From Discostella pseudostelligera (Eukaryota > Bacillariophyta > Thalassiosirophyceae > Thalassiosirales > Thalassiosiraceae), in assembly GCA_036940085.1 (NCBI GenBank), contig JALLBK010000032.1, positions 1 through 64,000 on the forward strand: a stretch of DNA of 64,000 bases. Direction: 5' to 3'. Positions 37,105-47,915 of this stretch are shown here, piece by piece (position 1 is the stretch's first letter; every line of letters starts with the position of its first letter). Made by a program: the position numbers and the translations under genes. Under the pieces are notes generated by a model that saw nothing but the letters and a program-made list of their open reading frames with translations, did not search any database and was not told where the DNA came from.

Positions 37105-38855
37105 ATGATCTCTTCTGCCGTCGCCTTCCTTACTCTTAGTCCCATTGCATCATCGATTTGCAAGGGGTTTGCCGTGCCTGCCATTACCCAACATTATCCT
37201 GGGCAACCATTCCGTCGTAGTCTACCAACACTTTATTATCAAGAGGTCGACAGCACCATAGCCGTCGCAACTCCGCCGACAAAAGAGTTGGTCGCCGCTC
37301 TTCTCGGAGGTGAGGTTGTACCTCTTTTGGGTGCAGATGCAGAGATAGACTTCGACTTCACTACCCATGAACACCATTCCGTTTCTGTCAACGACATCGC
37401 CATCAACGATGACGACAACGAGTATGAAGTGGATACCCCACCACAACCGTCAACGTCGCTCCGCCCTCTCTCATTCGATGATGATATTGGAGATTTCCTT
37501 GACATTGCAAGACCTTACTATGCACTTGCTAACGAACACGCCATCGTAGATGACAACACTGGGGAGACAACGGGCTTTTTCTGCACTGGCAGAGTCGAGA
37601 TACCTTCGGGTTGTGAGAGTAGTGACATCCCTTGGGCAGATGCCGTCCGTCAAATGGCAGCTGCAGGAACAGTCGCTGCCATGCTCAACAATCCTCAGAA
37701 GAAGAGGTAAGTGTGTTCGAATGCTCTCATTGCGTGTCTGCGACTTCACCTTCACATCTGACAACTGACACAACGGTAATCTATTCGCTTGCCTAAACAG
37801 GTTCTACTATCCAGCGTCGGAGTACCATTGCGATGTCCGACCAAACACGGGAAGAGTCAAGAAGGAGGTTGCAAAGCTTCTCGGTAGCACTTCATCTACT
37901 AACATTGCCAACGATCCTATTATTCTAGTGAGGTGAGTTGTCATGGTGTTCGTTTCATTGTGGCGCCAGGCACCAGTTGTTGTATGTATCTCAATCAAAT
38001 GCCTTTGCAGATGCACCGACTTCTCCAAGCGCACGGCTAAGTGTCAAATATTTCTGGAACATGGTGATGCAATATGGGAATTGAACATCGATTACTATGT
38101 CATCGCCGAGCCTGTATTTGAGAAGATGCATCCTGCATCTGCACGCCAAGGCATTCACAAATCCTCGTCCTCAACTCAAACTAGCATAAGTATCTCATAT
38201 GAGTCACTTCGAAAGTTGAACGACATCAGGAGCTTCTCCGACATAACTGGTGAATGGCTGACAATGGAGGCGATCATGCCCCCATGCAAGGCCAGCGACT
38301 GCCAAGGGCACTTCCAAAGTAATCCAGCACTTCCTCATTCGTTCATGATCATTCCAAACATGGGTAGGTTTCTTCTTAATTCTCTGCCTTCATCACACGG
38401 ATTTCTTTTTTCTCACCATATATTCGCCGTATCTGTGCCTTTGCAGACCTTGCCGGAAAAGCAATCTCGCAGTTCACTGGTGTGAGCCTCAATAAGTATG
38501 GAATAGAAGTGCTCTCATGGACGGTACGGTTCTTTGATCGGCCTGGTATTTCTCCTCCTCTGTTTTATCTCATTTTGATTAGTGTTGTCCAATTTCTATC
38601 ATCGAACAGGCCTTGCCCGAGACCCTACATTTCCCGGATACATGTGGACTTAAGTATCAATGCAAGGTCTTCCTCAGCAAGGGAGAACTTGGAGAATTTG
38701 GTTCAGCGTATTATGTGGAGACTGTGGTGAAAAAAGAAACCGGGGAATCTTGCTACAAGGCAACGGGCGAAGTCGTCCTCCAGCCCAAGAAGGTACCTAG
38801 GCCTGATTCCAACCTACTCTTGCCAGCTCATGTCGAGTCATTAGGATCGGTGTAA
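37105..38855 (+). CDS. unknown five-exon protein, possibly hotdog-fold, with plastid-type leader
   Basis: Exons 37105-37706, 37801-37932, 38011-38363, 38447-38523 and 38610-38855 (introns 78-94 nt) give 469 aa; all split codons agree. The start at 37105 is the first ATG (MISSAVAFLTLSPIASSICK). A short hydrophobic leader with AVAF suggests a signal or plastid presequence, followed by a long acidic linker (residues ~50-125, many Asp). The conserved-looking part begins at about 145 with FFCTGRVEIPSGCESSDIPWADAV. It runs through YYPASEYHCDVRP, RCTDFSKRTAKCQIFLEHGDAI and FHNI-like strands to LKYQCKVFLSKGELG. Alternating strands around one helix (WADAVRQMAAAGTVAAML) recall a hotdog thioesterase or dehydratase fold, but I see no family motif, so this is a guess. 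I do not recognise the family. Confidence 0.6.
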
Positions 38856-39089
38856 ATAGTCTGGGCGTGAATTGCCGGCGGCGATTTTTGCAGATTGATC
38901 GCTCGGTTCTGCGTTCGACGACGAAGATTTTTCCACTGCGTATTATATTTAACCCATGTATGTCTTCTGTAAAAACGTCCAAATCGTTGTTACCAATCCC
39001 CCTAGAATGGAGTAATGTAGGGGTGTTCTCCGATAAGCGATGATTTTGAGGCAATCCTTCTCCGTTTGCCGATACGGGGGCTGTTCAGC

Positions 39090-40931
39090 TCACCAGATTG
39101 TCACATGCGCTCCCGTCGCTCTCTTCAAGCGGTATTTCACCTTCTGCGTCACAGAACAATCTGCCAGTTCCAACTCTCGCAGGCTTGTTAAATTATGAAG
39201 CCATTCTACGCCCTCATCAGTTATGCGCTTTGCATTCCTTATATTCAACCGCTCGAGCGACCTCATTTTCGACAAGTAATACAATCCTCGATCGGTCAAG
39301 TGCTCCCATCCCGCCAGGGTAAGACGCTTCAAATTCTGTAACTTGGACAGCTGGCGTGCACCCTCATCGGTAAACTCACATGTACCCCAACAACTAAGCT
39401 CGAGATACTCCAGCCGATGCAAATGACCTAAATAATTCAAGCCGCGATCACTCAAATAAGTACAGTGGGTTATCCGCAACGATTTTAATCGTCCAAGGCT
39501 ACAGATCACCTTGAGACAATTGTCAGTAATGCATTCCCCGGCTCCACGCTCTAATTCGAGACATTCGAGTCGACGCATTTCGGAGAAGTGTACAAGTCCG
39601 ATGCCCGAAACGTCCAACTTCGTAGCGATGACGAGAGATTTGAGATGTGTCAATTTACCGGATATGATGCCAAGTGTGCTGTCGGATACTACCGGTGTCA
39701 TACCCGTACGTTGAGACGAGCTGAGCATACCGTCGATGGATAGTTTTTGCAATCCGGTCAGATTGCCTAGGAAGGAGAGGGACATCAAATGTTTACTTTG
39801 CGATTCAAATAAAATAGTGAATGCAAGTGGAGCAGAGAATATACATCGTGTAAGACTATGCACAACACTGGCGAATTTATTTGACTCCATTTCTCCGAAA
39901 AAATCTACTCACCAATGCAAAAAGTACAACTCTTTCAAATGTTTCAATTGTCCAATCAACTCGAATCCGTATTCATTCAACTGTGAGCATCCCACACAAT
40001 TCAACCGAGAGACATGTATCAAATGGGGCAAACATCGTGACAATTCCTCATTGTTTATATGTGGCGGTAGACATATCTCAATGTATTCCAAATGCGATAA
40101 TGATGGCAAGCATTCCTCAAACCAATCGACTGTCAAGTTACGACATCGTCCAAAACTAACTTTTTTCGCCCGTGATAAATACTCCTTGTGATGAATGAAT
40201 ATTTCCAGCTCAGCATTACTAATATCCCGTGGAAAGTCGATAATACCATCCCGACGACACCAAGCACGTGCTAATTGATTATCATCCTCGTAGCCACGTT
40301 GTTGTTGATGTGAGGATGGTGTAGAGTCACTTTTCCACACCCAATCATACCATGGTGCACAATCCAAATTCAGATTTAAATGAGATGTCAATGCCGGATG
40401 GAGGGTAACAGCAGCATGCCGTGGTCGTATACCCAAAGATGCAAGACGTAAATGGGATATATCACGACGAGATAAAAAGATGGTAATTTTCATCCATGTT
40501 TCGATGGGGAAGGAGGTGAAGGGATTGTAATTGCTGTTGTTGCCAGTGTAGATGGCGAGTGCTGTCGTTGAGCGATCGCAGCTTTTGATTTTGAGTCGAC
40601 GATTACTATTCCGTTCTGTACGGATTTCACGAATATCAGTGGTTGTTGTTGTAGCGGGTTTAGTAACCGGTTTTGACGTTGTTGGGGGAGTAGGTGTAGG
40701 AGTAGGAAGAGAGGTCGTCGTCGCCGCCGCCGCAGCAGCAGTAGGAGTAGGAGTGCGACGAAGTCGGACAAGACGGGGAGGTCGCAGGCGTTGATTCTTT
40801 TGGAGTCTATCCTTTTCACCACCCGGCAGCCTCTCCTTCTCTTTCTCCTTCGAGGGTTGGTGTTCCTCCTTCGGCTTCTTGCTCTGACGGACCCGACCGA
40901 AGTGGAATTTCTTAGGGAAGAAGGACGGCAT
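39090..40931 (-). CDS. F-box-like leucine-rich repeat protein (AMN1-type LRR)
   Basis: Exons 40931-39913 and 39795-39090 (117-nt intron) give 574 aa. Residues 1-105 are basic and Pro/Thr/Ala-rich, probably disordered. An F-box-like motif lies at about 138-172: FTSFPIETWMKITIFLSRRD followed by ISHLRLAS. From about 240 on there are cysteine-containing LRRs with a 24-26-residue period (RLNCVGCSQLNEYGFELIGQ, LRITHCTYLSDRGLNYLGHL, RLTLAGWEHLTDRGLYYLS, RLNIRNAKRITDEGVEWL). The splice acceptor was chosen from three in-frame candidates because it alone keeps the LRR period (LYFLHC-KHLMSLSFLGNL). F-box LRR proteins usually select substrates for SCF ubiquitin ligases. It is divergent from the phosphatase gene. 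Confidence 0.75.
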
Positions 40932-41388
40932 TTACTTTGACTCTGATGACTGTTGCGGCGACAAATCAAATCTCTTGTTCTAGAGAGGCTGTCCCGGCTG
41001 TTGCTACGACGGCGACGGCGCCTTGGTGGCAAAATATCTCTCTATCTTTGAGAAGTTGTAGATAGTAGATAGGAGGGTGGTGGGCTGGTTCATAATATCG
41101 GAGGCGGAAGAGTTATCGTAGGGTGGCGAAAGGCGGACGGCGGACGTCATGGTCTTTCTCTTCATGGTCACTTTATGGCCATCAAAAATATTCCCCGCCA
41201 AATAATGAAATAAGATGTGCAATATGTATCTTCCACGTGGTCCTAAAACTGGTTCGTTTTGGCGCGAAACTTGTACGATACAACGCTAATGTCGTTTGCG
41301 CGCGGAACACTCGATGGGCCGAACAAGAGCAACACATCATGAATGGTGACCATGGACCATGGGCGTGGGCACTCGACCTTTCAACAGC
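40932..41388. promoter_or_regulatory. divergent promoter region with E2F-like and CACGTG boxes
   Basis: 457 bp between the F-box/LRR and phosphatase genes. It contains CCCGCCA at 41194-41200, CACGTG at 41234-41239, and TTTTGGCGCGAAA at 41257-41269, a very close match to the E2F/DP consensus TTTSGCGCGAAA. Confidence 0.5.
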
Positions 41389-42792
41389 ATGACAAAGAAT
41401 CGCCTGCGGCAGTTGCTGACAGCGCAACGACTCTTCATTTTGTCCGTACGGTCCTACTCGCTATCATCGGCTTTGTCGTCGGCAGCGTCGAGAAATTTGC
41501 ACGAGCATGAGGTTTACGACAACAATGTCGCGGTCGCGGAGGCTGTGAAGCATGAGAACAATGCTTCTTCCTCCGCCAACAGTCCTACCCAAGGCAGATT
41601 GCGCTTCCTGGCCATTGGAGATTGGGGAGGGAAAGATACTTATCCCTTCTACACTGAGGAGCAGTGGGAGACGGCCGCTGGAATGGCAAAGGTGGCTTCT
41701 GCTGCATCCGCCGCCAATGAAGAGGAAGATTTGGAGGCTGACCACAATGAACAACGTCCAGCGGCATCATTTGTACTATCTCTCGGTGATAATTTCTATT
41801 CGAGAGGTATTCCCGAACAAGATACTACGCCGGAAGCATACTTGCGATTTGAGGAGACGTTTGACAATGTTTATGATCGTTCGATGATGGATATGCCATG
41901 GTAAGTTTCTCTTTCTTTGATGCATTTTTCAACACACTCTCTCTTGGATTCTAATTATTCCATCTGCTACTTGCCGATATTAATTAGGTTTGTTATTGGG
42001 GGCAATCATGATCACTGCGGAGACATCACTATGCAAATGAAACTATCGACGATGAATGATCGATGGAATTATCCCGATTACAACCATCGCATCGTACGAG
42101 AATTCTACGCTGACGATGGCAAAGATAATGATACAAAAACGTTGGTGAAATTGGAGATCATTATGATTGATACTGTATTGCTTGCGGGTGGAACAACATG
42201 TCCAGAAGCAGAGGATGGAGTCGGGACAATTTACTCCTCCGAATACTTCCAATATCTCTTTCATGAGGACGTCGATTCATTAGCTCGCGCGGACATCACA
42301 CTCGAGTGGATCGAGAATGCTCTAATAGAGTCGGACGCCGACTATTTGCTTGTTGCCGGTCACTACCCCGTCTATTCCGCATGCAGTCACGGTGGTAATG
42401 AAATATTGCAAAGCAAGTTGGATCCACTCTTGCGAAAATACGATGTTACGGCTTACCTCTCGGGACATGAGCATTGTCAATTTCATTTTTCCTACGAAGG
42501 CATGGAATACATTTTATCGGGTACTGGACATGATTGTTGCTATGCCTCTGATAAGATAATGTCCTTACCGAAGAAAGGGAAATTGAATTATCTCCTTGCT
42601 GATTCGACTGAGTATTCCGGGAGTTCGGGAGTGAGAGGTGGATTTGCATCGTTTGATGTTGGTCGGGATGAAATGACTTTTGCAATTCATAGAGAGAGTG
42701 GCGATGTTCTTTATGAGTCTGTTCTCTTACCGCGACAGAGCCGTTTCAGGAGGGGTGAACATGGTCGTGATCCTGTCGTCGAGGTCGAATAA
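41389..42792 (+). CDS. purple acid phosphatase-like metallophosphoesterase (ACP5 type)
   Basis: Exons 41389-41900 and 41988-42792 (87-nt intron) give 438 aa. The five metal-binding blocks of the small purple acid phosphatases are all present: FLAIGDWGG, SLGDNFYSRG, VIGGNHDHCGD, LVAGHYPVYSACSHG and YLSGHEHCQF. Together these supply the dinuclear metal ligands (Asp, Asp, Tyr, Asn, and three His). The N-terminus has a basic/hydrophobic stretch (LTAQRLFILSVRSYSLSSAL) that could be a signal peptide, so secretion or a vesicle location is plausible. Such enzymes scavenge phosphate from organic esters. An in-frame Met at 41359 would add ten residues. The gene converges with the MAPR gene. Confidence 0.9.
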
Positions 42793-42963
42793 CAAAGTTC
42801 GAATTCAGGAAGAGCGAAGATGGTAGAGTACCCAGATAGATGCGAACATCGAATATCATTTGTAGAAGAAAGCCATAATGTAGATTATTGTTCATATTCC
42901 AATGGGACTGGTTGCTACAGCTCATCGTGCCTAAGTAAAAGTTGTTGCTTGTTCACGTTGCTG

Positions 42964-44038
42964 TTATAATGTCTTGTGCAATTTTCCAACGACGGGATAT
43001 CCTTTTTTCTCTTCAAATGTCTTGACCCAATCCATTAAAACCTTCACCTTTTTTTCATCAAGGTCGCTGATATCTGTATTTTCAATGTCTTTAGGATCAA
43101 AGCTCATCAATGCCAATGCACGTGATGCATCCTTCCCGGCAAAACGATTGTACGGTCCACCTTTTCCATACATTTCCACGCCACCAAAAGAGACATCAAA
43201 TACCTTGTCATGCGCCCCTAGGTAGATTGGATGTGTAGCATACCCACTATGCTCTTCTGATGGAGTATCTTCATTGTTTCCATCATAATGTGCCAGCTCT
43301 CCCAACGATATTGTTCGATCAGACGAGGGAAGTTTATCATCTGGCACCAATCTGCCCTTGATGGGATAACACCTATAATGCTCAAATTTCTCAAGCCAAT
43401 TTTCCAACTCAACCTTATCAGACATATTGTCTAATAATGATTCATCGAAACTCATTGTGGCCAAGGCGGCACCACATTCTCGACCAGCAANCAGACATAT
43501 TGTCTAATAATGATTCATCGAAACTCATTGTGGCCAAGGCGGCACCACATTCTCGACCAGCAAACATTTCGTAGGGTCCACCTGGTCCATAAAATTCACG
43601 TCCCTTAGAGACGTCAAAGATAGTCCCAGCCACGGAGAGGTAAACTGGCTTCGACTCGTTGGTAGTTTCACTGACCTTTCCATCAAAATACCGCAATTGT
43701 TTCTGAGTGAAATTGCGTGGTTGGTCCGGGGTCTCCTCTTCGTCGTCGTCTCCATCGTTCGCTGCTCGCTTGGCGGATCCATTCATCTGAAATCCATCAT
43801 TTATGTAGATGTATCCAAGAATGGTAAACACGAGTAGCAAAATATACTAAGGAGCATTAGCGACAATCAAGAAGCACATTAGTGTCAGCGTCCGCAACAA
43901 CGTGATGGCCGATAAAAGGACCTGTGACCTGTACCGCCATCAAAAAAATGTATGCCGACTCACCCCTGACGAACCTTCAATGCCAGTCCTGGCATCGCAC
44001 CATTTACCCATCTCCTTTGCGGCGTGAGATAACGTCAT
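42964..44038 (-). CDS. membrane protein with two tandem MAPR (cytochrome b5-like heme/steroid-binding) domains
   Basis: Exons 44038-43964 and 43846-42964 (117-nt intron). After collapsing the 72-nt duplication around N 43491 the protein is 294 aa. Residues 26-41 form a membrane span right at the exon junction ([15 protein letters not shown]). Two membrane-associated progesterone receptor domains follow. The first has [31 protein letters not shown] and [20 protein letters not shown]. The second has [44 protein letters not shown] and ends [17 protein letters not shown]. The heme-ligand Tyr positions of PGRMC1 appear kept in the first copy ([10 protein letters not shown]) and altered in part in the second ([11 protein letters not shown]). 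PGRMC-type proteins bind heme and assist P450 and sterol metabolism in the ER. The usual family member has one domain. Confidence 0.85.
43419..43563. repeat. 72-nt exact duplication around a single N (assembly artefact)
   Basis: 43419-43490 and 43492-43563 are identical, with N at 43491. Removing 73 nt restores the MAPR frame across [14 protein letters not shown]. Confidence 0.95.
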
Positions 44039-44357
44039 GATATTATTCTCCGTTATCAAAGAGGATATAATCGAGGATATTATTGATGTCGTCCCTATGA
44101 AATAATGACAAGGGAGGTATTGGTATTGGTATTGTATCGAGGTGAGAGGTGTGGGGTCGGGGTTGATTGGGCAGCGCGCGCTTTCCCGCCAGTAGATATC
44201 TCTGTTAGTTTGTCCCCCTGATCTTGCTGCCATTTCGTCAAATTCCTCCCGCCAAAAATTGCCTCGCCACGTCATCTTCGGCGGCCGATGATGAACAAGG
44301 ACGAATTGATGAGCATTATTTTATTGGAGGTGCAGAGATGCGAGGAAGAGAATTGAA
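44039..44357. promoter_or_regulatory. divergent promoter region with two CCCGCCA boxes
   Basis: 319 bp between the MAPR and thioredoxin-like ferredoxin genes. CCCGCCA occurs at 44185-44191 (as TTTCCCGCCA) and 44248-44254 (as TCCCGCCAAAA). A GGTATT microrepeat lies at about 44116-44134. Confidence 0.45.
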
Positions 44358-45110
44358 ATGGTGCTAGACAAAGCCATGGTTCCTCGTATCGTCACATTAT
44401 TCGTGGCTATTACCACTTTCACCTTATTTTCTTCATGCCGTGCTTTTCAATTCGGAAGACCACTGAATATCGTTCGGACTAGCACTAGTATGCATGACGC
44501 CAATCCGCTTCGAGCTTCGGACGATGCATCTTCTATCAGTTGTGTCGAGCCAAGAACGTTGAACCCTGAAATTGCATCTCAATTCACAATTCAAGTTTGT
44601 ACTTCTACCAGCTGTACTAAGAAAATGAACGACGCCGGTTTGGACCAATACCATGTTCTAGGAGAAATCTATGCGTTGGCACAAGCAGCGAAGGTTGAGA
44701 GATGCATGATAGTCGAAGATGGTGGTTGCCAAGGGGGTAGGAATTGCAAAATGGGTGTGTACATGCATTGATTTTTTGCTTGACGATTTAAGGCATCTCT
44801 CACTCTCAACATTTATTGAATTTTCCGACACAGGACCATGCGTTGCTATATTGCATGAAGATTTTGACGGAAATGTTGCACTGGATGGAATGAACTCGAA
44901 GGAGTTCCAGGATCGTGTGTACGTAACAAACATGATTGCAACTTTCCATTGGTTTGGTAAGCCTTTGTCTCATCGTTCTAATCTTTGTTTTGTGATTACA
45001 GGTTTCACAATATATTGACCGACGATGATATTGGAAGAGTATGGGCTAGCATGGAGAACGCCATTAAAGTCATGGAAGAGGAATGTGACACTGACGATGC
45101 CGGACTATGA
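44358..45110 (+). CDS. plastid-type thioredoxin-like [2Fe-2S] ferredoxin
   Basis: Exons 44358-44754, 44834-44918 and 45002-45110 (introns 79 and 83 nt) give 196 aa. The first 35 residues are a signal peptide ending SSCRAFQFG, an ASAFAP-like plastid motif. The domain has the four cluster cysteines in the thioredoxin-like ferredoxin (NuoE-like) order: VCTSTSCTKKM (C-x4-C) and later EDGGCQGGRNCKMGPCVAIL. The last motif spans the first splice junction, which confirms it. Proteins of this family are electron carriers or Fe-S scaffolds and occur in cyanobacteria and plastids. The acidic C-terminal tail is not conserved in the family as far as I know. The partner is unknown. Confidence 0.8.
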
Positions 45111-45351
45111 AAGATTAAATTATCATACTACGGTTGGGCCGAAGTCCAACACCCATGACATCACGTGACACTTGTCTGGGAAATCACTACTATAATCCAC
45201 CATTCCAAAAGTGTGACGGCCGCCATCACACAATGAGTACCCCAGATAGGATGTACGTCATGTATTTACAATTCAAGGCCGACACCCGGATATGTTTTCC
45301 AAGCACTCCAGACACATTATTGTTGTTCATAATCAGACGCACTGCTCAAGC

Positions 45352-46259
45352 TTAATTTGGTTGCACAGGTTCTGGTGTTATATCCACATCGGGAGCGTTG
45401 TCAAAGTTGTGCTCTGGCGTAGGGTTCATTCGGAGGAGATCAAGAGCGACCTCGAAATCATCACTTGAAACCAGTTGGTATTCTGAGTGTTCGTCATTGC
45501 TGACCACATTGAGAATTGACGATGTTTTGAAAGTACTCTGCTCCACGATGTTATCCAGAATATCTACAACCTGTCGCCCGTCAGATCCAACAACCCCACC
45601 GAATGACTTATTGTGAATCCTTTCCCAAAGCATCTGAAAGAAAATTCTTTGCGCGCCTGGGGGCTTGGAGGCTACCTGGTACTTGTGCCTTGCCTTAGTC
45701 ACCTTTAGTGCACTTACCACCGCTTTGGGGGTATGCTCGCCTGAAAGCATTCATGAGATGATGAGTCAACAAACAAGCATTTCATTTTCATTCAAAACCA
45801 CTTACATCTTATTAAGTGTGTGTGGAGCGTAGCTGTGCAAGCTTGAAGATTCTTGCTCGACTTTGGGAAGTAATTGCCCTGAATTCAGAATCAAAACTAG
45901 AAGTTGTGGGACTCCATCCATCGGCAATATGTAAGAACGAAATCGCGTTTGCCCGTTTGGCTTACCTTCTCATTTCCTCCACAGTGTCGGCATCGCATTC
46001 CACGGAACCCTACATTGAACTTGCCGGATCTGTTGGCTTTGGACTGGTCCGTATAGTTCAGGACGCCACGTTTTACTTGTCCGAAGAGGAGCATGTGGTA
46101 ATCAGTGAGGTACTCCGTGTCATCCGGCAAAATGAAGTAGAAGGCATCATCTCTGCAAATAATGTCCATCGATTCATCACTGAACGACTGCTCAGCCGAC
46201 TGCTCAGAGTCGGAGCTAGAAATCAGATCATTGGTGAGGATTGCGTCTCGCGGATCCAT
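45352..46259 (-). CDS. diatom-type CRHCGG zinc-binding protein
   Basis: Exons 46259-45966, 45878-45806 and 45740-45352 (introns 87 and 65 nt) give 251 aa. The core reads VGFRGMRCRHCGG-NEK, then (exon 2) GNYFPKSSKNLQACTATLHT and HLIRC, then (exon 3) EHTPKAVVSALKVTKARHKY. This C-x2-C-GG...YFP...C...H layout recurs, in my recollection, in many otherwise unrelated diatom proteins and looks like a zinc-binding fold of unknown function. The N-terminus is acidic and Ser-rich; the C-terminus ends in a Pro/Asp-rich tail. Start: the frame upstream of 46259 has no other ATG before a stop, though an extra 5' exon is possible. It is tandem with the kinase-like gene. Confidence 0.65.
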
Positions 46260-46427
46260 GATGGTATCAAACAGTTCCTTGACCGCACGTCTCAAAGATC
46301 TTTTCTCTCAAAGAGATGGAATGAGTTGTGAAAACACTGTCTAATTTTCAAATTCATATTTTTATTCGCCGACTTTTAGAATGCGGAACTTCTTTTCGTA
46401 GCCTGATCGATCAATGGCATCTATACT

Positions 46428-47915
46428 CTATTCCACATATAGTTCGGATAGTTTGTTCTCGAGAAAGGAAGCAACATCAGCAGCCGACGCTCTTCCTTTT
46501 GGGTCAAATACATAACACATGCTTATCGCTCCCCTCAGGGCCAAGTCTACTGGATCCTCACTATTTAAAAGTTCATCATCGATCTTAGGCAGTTGTCCCT
46601 CCGTGATGTATTGTTGAGCTTTTTCTACATCGATATCATTCCAAACTTCTTTCCCAGTCAATATTTGATAAAATATAGAGCCCAAAGCGTAAACGTCAAT
46701 GGCGCTTGTCTGTGGCTCGTAGAGATACTCCTCAGGAGAGCGGAATGCAGCATCATTCTTCCCGATTGTATATGTACATGCAGTCTGTGGATCAGTGGAA
46801 TTTCTCCTCAGAAATCGACCTCTATTAAAGTCACCAAGCTTCAACTCATCATTCAAGAATAGGTACTGATTACATTTCAAGTCCCCGTGTGCTACCGATG
46901 ACAAACCCTCGCCATCGATATCATGAACGGCCGCTAAGCTTGCCGAGACATTGACAGCATATTGTAATCTCGTCAATGGTGAAAGCTCGATCTTACCCTT
47001 CCGCCAACCTTTCAATTTGCTACTGAGAGACCCGCCGTGTGCGTAGGGAGTCAATAGATCAAAGCCACAAAATCCATACGAGTTCAGAACTGTATGAGAG
47101 AATGTTGAGGACCTATGAGGACTCGAACGATAATGAAATGTTGCACAAAGTACATCATGTTTACACTCACTATATGGAGATTTTGTCAAGCGTTCTAGTA
47201 TGAGTCCATCACGACGTACTCGATCAAAATTACGATCCGTATACTCTGTCCCAAATTGCAGAATCTTCAAAGCCATTTCCGTATGATGTTCATCCACATA
47301 GAAAATATCATTATATCCTCCACTAGTTATGTATTCTAATCCACTCCGGCGAACTTTACCATAAAAGTCAAGTTCATGGAACATGTTACAGTTGGGAAAG
47401 GAGGTTGTTTGCCATTGAGCCATTGGTTCACACTCGCCTTCATACAACGGATCTCTGTAACTAAAGTCCTCGGAATCTAAAAGTCTGGTTTGCTCTCGAA
47501 GTGCATGTTCGCTTACATAAATTGCACGTGTTGTGTGGTTGGTTGTTCTTCGTAGGTGTTTGACCCAATTGTCTTTTCCGTCGAGGAAGATTACCCGTCG
47601 AGAATTCCTATCATTATTCATCTCCTTATATGCAGCTTTTGGATCCGTGACAGCATCATGATGAACTCGAGAATAGTCTACTGCCACATCATCATCATTG
47701 TGATGAGAACTATCCGACGGAGACATTCCTCTCAAGCTTAACATCGTTTGAGGCGACGACGATAGAGTTCGTGTAACGTAATGCATACCCGTCATGACAC
47801 CGATCAATGAGAGAATGGCGATCGCCACCAATCCCATTGGGATGACTACGCGCGGGAAGGAGCGGGAACTGTGCCGCCTATGCGATTGGATGTTGCGTGC
47901 TTTGGTTTCATACAT
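46428..47915 (-). CDS. membrane-anchored protein kinase-like protein with DFN instead of DFG
   Basis: Exons 47915-47171 and 47089-46428 with an 81-nt in-frame intron (GTGAGTG...CATACAG) give 468 aa. Without removing the intron the ORF also stays open, so it is easy to misannotate. One membrane span lies at about residues 22-46 (VVIPMGLVAIAILSLIGVMT). The C-terminal half is a protein kinase fold: GGYNDIFYV (glycine loop), MALKILQF (VAIK lysine), SPYILNSYGFCGFDL (hinge region), SVAHGDLKCNQYLF (catalytic loop, HRDLKxxN reads HGDLKxxQ), KLGDFNRGRF (DFG reads DFN) and DAAFRSPEEY (APE region). The catalytic Asp and metal Asp remain, but N to Q and G to N changes make full activity uncertain. This HGDLK/DFN type is, to my knowledge, expanded in diatoms. 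Targets unknown. Confidence 0.8.
   Translation of the reverse strand: MYETKARNIQSHRRHSSRSFPRVVIPMGLVAIAILSLIGVMTGMHYVTRTLSSSPQTMLSLRGMSPSDSSHHNDDDVAVDYSRVHHDAVTDPKAAYKEMNNDRNSRRVIFLDGKDNWVKHLRRTTNHTTRAIYVSEHALREQTRLLDSEDFSYRDPLYEGECEPMAQWQTTSFPNCNMFHELDFYGKVRRSGLEYITSGGYNDIFYVDEHHTEMALKILQFGTEYTDRNFDRVRRDGLILERLTKSPYSECKHDVLCATFHYRSSPHRSSTFSHTVLNSYGFCGFDLLTPYAHGGSLSSKLKGWRKGKIELSPLTRLQYAVNVSASLAAVHDIDGEGLSSVAHGDLKCNQYLFLNDELKLGDFNRGRFLRRNSTDPQTACTYTIGKNDAAFRSPEEYLYEPQTSAIDVYALGSIFYQILTGKEVWNDIDVEKAQQYITEGQLPKIDDELLNSEDPVDLALRGAISMCYVFDPKGRASAADVASFLENKLSELYVE

Noticed and set aside
40490..41032. 180-codon minus ORF, Arg/Ser-rich, overlapping the start of the F-box/LRR gene
   Set aside because: It is an alternative frame of the basic low-complexity N-terminus; the F-box/LRR frame explains the region.
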